Assembly: GCA_007988745.1 (NCBI GenBank)
Contig: BJUT01000009.1
Span: 1 to 64,000 of the forward strand
DNA length: 64,000 nucleotides
DNA from: Pseudoalteromonas atlantica
GTDB taxonomy: Bacteria; Pseudomonadota; Gammaproteobacteria; Enterobacterales; Alteromonadaceae
Reading direction: 5' to 3'
Shown: one piece after another, positions 62,677-64,000 of the stretch
How positions within the stretch are numbered: the stretch's first letter is position 1
Layout: every line of letters starts with the position of its first letter
Program-made: the position numbers and the translations under genes
Notes under the pieces: generated by a model
What the model saw: only the letters and a program-made list of their open reading frames with translations
What the model was told of the DNA's origin: nothing
The model's database searches: none

Positions 62677-64000
62677 ATGGCAACACACACACCACAAGGT
62701 GCAAAAGTATTACTCGTTGATGACGATGCAAGTTTACTTAAATTACTCGCGCTAAGAATCGAGTCTAAAGGGTATGACGTAACAACCTGCGAAAGCGGCA
62801 TACTTGCATTACAAATTCTTAAAAACCAAGTGTTTGATGCAGTTATAACGGACCTGCGTATGGACGAAATGGACGGTATGGCCTTACATCGCCAATTACA
62901 AAGCCGCTACCCAGCGCTGCCGGTTATAATGATGACAGCGCATGGCTCTATACCCGATGCGGTGGAGGCGACAAAACAAGGTATTTTTGCGTTTATCACA
63001 AAACCGGTAGATAAAGACGAGCTGTTTGACAGCCTAGCCAAAGCCATTGAAATACATGGCGTAAACGCAGAAGAATCGCCCCAAAAAAGCAATATAGTAA
63101 CGCGCAGTGGCGCTATGTTACACCTCCTTGAGCAAGTAAAATTACTGGGGCCAACCCAAGTAAATGTACTTATTTCTGGCGCCAGCGGTACCGGTAAGGA
63201 GCTGCTGGCTCAGGCGATTCATCAACACAGCTATGTAAGCGAAGGACCTTTTGTGGCCATTAACTGTGGCGCAGTGCCTGGGGAGCTTTTAGAGTCAGAA
63301 TTATTTGGCCATAAAAAAGGCGCCTTTACAGGGGCGGTGAAAGATCACCAAGGTTTATTTCAGCAAGCTCAAGGCGGCACCTTATTTTTAGATGAAATTG
63401 GCGATATGCCGCTTAATTTACAAGTTAAGTTACTGCGTGTACTGCAAGAAAAAACCATACGCCCGGTGGGCTTTCAGGAAGAAATTCCTATTGATGTGCG
63501 CATTGTATCGGCCACTCACAAAAATTTACCCGATGCGATTAGCAACCAACAATTTAGGGAAGATTTATACTACCGCCTAAATGTTGTTAATTTAAAATTA
63601 CCGCCGCTGTGTGAGCGCCGAGAAGACATAAGCCTGCTTGCCCAGCACTTTAGCGCAAGTATTGCTAAACGTATGAACCAAAAAGAAAAGCGCTTTGCAA
63701 ACGATGCCATGCATGCACTAGTACGTTACGACTGGCCTGGGAATATACGCCAGTTACAAAATGTTGTAGAGCAAGTGGTCGCATTGAGCGCCAGCGAGGT
63801 AATTTCTGCGCACTTAGTGTTAAACGCACTTAACTCAAACCAAGCCAGTGCAGAGCCGCTTTCTCTAAATGATGCCAAAAAAGAGTTTGAGCGCGATTAT
63901 GTAATAAACACCCTAAAAATGGCCGGTGGTAACGTAGCTGAAGGTGCAAAGCTTGCCAAACGTAATCGTTCGGATTTTTATAAGTTAATAAAAAAACACA
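62677..64000 (+). CDS. glrR: GlrR/QseF-type sigma-54 response regulator (3' end cut by window)
   Basis: At least 441 codons. The receiver domain (about 10-122) has VDDDA, phospho-acceptor Asp59 in VITDLRMD and TKPVDK. The AAA+ domain follows with Walker A GASGTGKE, GAFTGA (sigma-54 contact loop) and Walker B GGTLFLDEIGD. A Fis-type helix-turn-helix begins near the window end (GGNVAEGAKLAKRNRSDFYK). It lacks only its last residues. CTAAGGAG precedes the ATG, 2 bp after qseG. As a sigma-54 activator it is the natural candidate to act on the promoter before the EF-hand genes. Confidence 0.93.
   Translation, partial: MATHTPQGAKVLLVDDDASLLKLLALRIESKGYDVTTCESGILALQILKNQVFDAVITDLRMDEMDGMALHRQLQSRYPALPVIMMTAHGSIPDAVEATKQGIFAFITKPVDKDELFDSLAKAIEIHGVNAEESPQKSNIVTRSGAMLHLLEQVKLLGPTQVNVLISGASGTGKELLAQAIHQHSYVSEGPFVAINCGAVPGELLESELFGHKKGAFTGAVKDHQGLFQQAQGGTLFLDEIGDMPLNLQVKLLRVLQEKTIRPVGFQEEIPIDVRIVSATHKNLPDAISNQQFREDLYYRLNVVNLKLPPLCERREDISLLAQHFSASIAKRMNQKEKRFANDAMHALVRYDWPGNIRQLQNVVEQVVALSASEVISAHLVLNALNSNQASAEPLSLNDAKKEFERDYVINTLKMAGGNVAEGAKLAKRNRSDFYKLIKKH

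Overview
The window looks like chromosomal DNA of a marine gammaproteobacterium of the order Alteromonadales, most probably Pseudoalteromonas. This is judged from moderate-to-low GC, conserved gene orders (recX-alaS-lysC-csrA; sfsA-dksA-gluQRS-pcnB-folK-panB-panC; epd-pgk-fba; phoB-phoR-pstS) and the mix of families (VC_2705-type symporter with DUF4212, SLC5-type sensor kinase, many TonB-like proteins). No database search was run, so genus and family names rest on recognition of motifs and gene order.

Layout. 1-943: four identical tRNA-Arg(ACG) genes interleaved with three decayed tRNA-Arg 3' halves and U-run hairpins. 1.3-7.7 kb: a cell-wall pair (NamZ-type muramidase and a class C serine hydrolase lipoprotein), an NhaC-type antiporter and a K+/H+ antiporter. 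7.9-9.6 kb: a lone KAP-type P-loop NTPase. 9.6-13.8 kb: a tonB/ECF sigma/membrane-protein operon, DUF3087, a tyrosine phosphatase and a Fur-box-preceded TonB-domain protein. 14.2-20.3 kb: ribA, a membrane protein, recX-alaS-lysC-csrA. 20.6-28.1 kb: envelope and signalling genes (DUF3754, YqaA, diguanylate cyclase, DUF4397 lipoprotein, DUF2339). 28.2-36.6 kb: a CrbS/CbrA-type hybrid sensor kinase interrupted by an in-frame TGA, divergent from a DUF4212/symporter/CBS-nucleotidyltransferase/exonuclease operon. 36.7-38.9 kb: a membrane protein, a SIMPL protein and a thiol peroxidase-like protein. 39.1-42.6 kb: the glycolytic set epd-pgk-fba. 42.7-43.0 kb: a gene-less element with repeated 20-bp ends in opposite orientation. 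43.2-46.4 kb: the phosphate regulon core phoB-phoR-pstS with Pho boxes. 46.5-52.8 kb: a minus-strand run from sfsA down to panC, ending in a symmetric Cys-rich lipoprotein. 52.9-59.0 kb: pepB, a phosphoribosyltransferase, a Crp/Fnr regulator, a dispersed-type repeat, a YgjV-like protein, a FlgO-like lipoprotein and an amidohydrolase. 59.1-64.0 kb: four small secreted EF-hand proteins divergent from a GlrK-QseG-GlrR (QseE-G-F) two-component operon, with glrR cut by the window end.

The most interesting unit is the last one. The intergenic region between the EF-hand genes and glrK carries a near-consensus sigma-54 promoter pointing at the EF-hand genes and, 70-160 bp upstream of it, two 18-bp imperfect palindromes with the N10 spacing of GlrR sites. 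This suggests an envelope-stress or calcium-linked circuit in which the sigma-54 activator GlrR drives secreted EF-hand proteins. Other points are the in-frame stop in the hybrid kinase, an AUU start codon on pcnB that aligns with the known AUU start of E. coli pcnB, the repeat-ended element before phoB, and the decayed tRNA copies that share one derived insertion.
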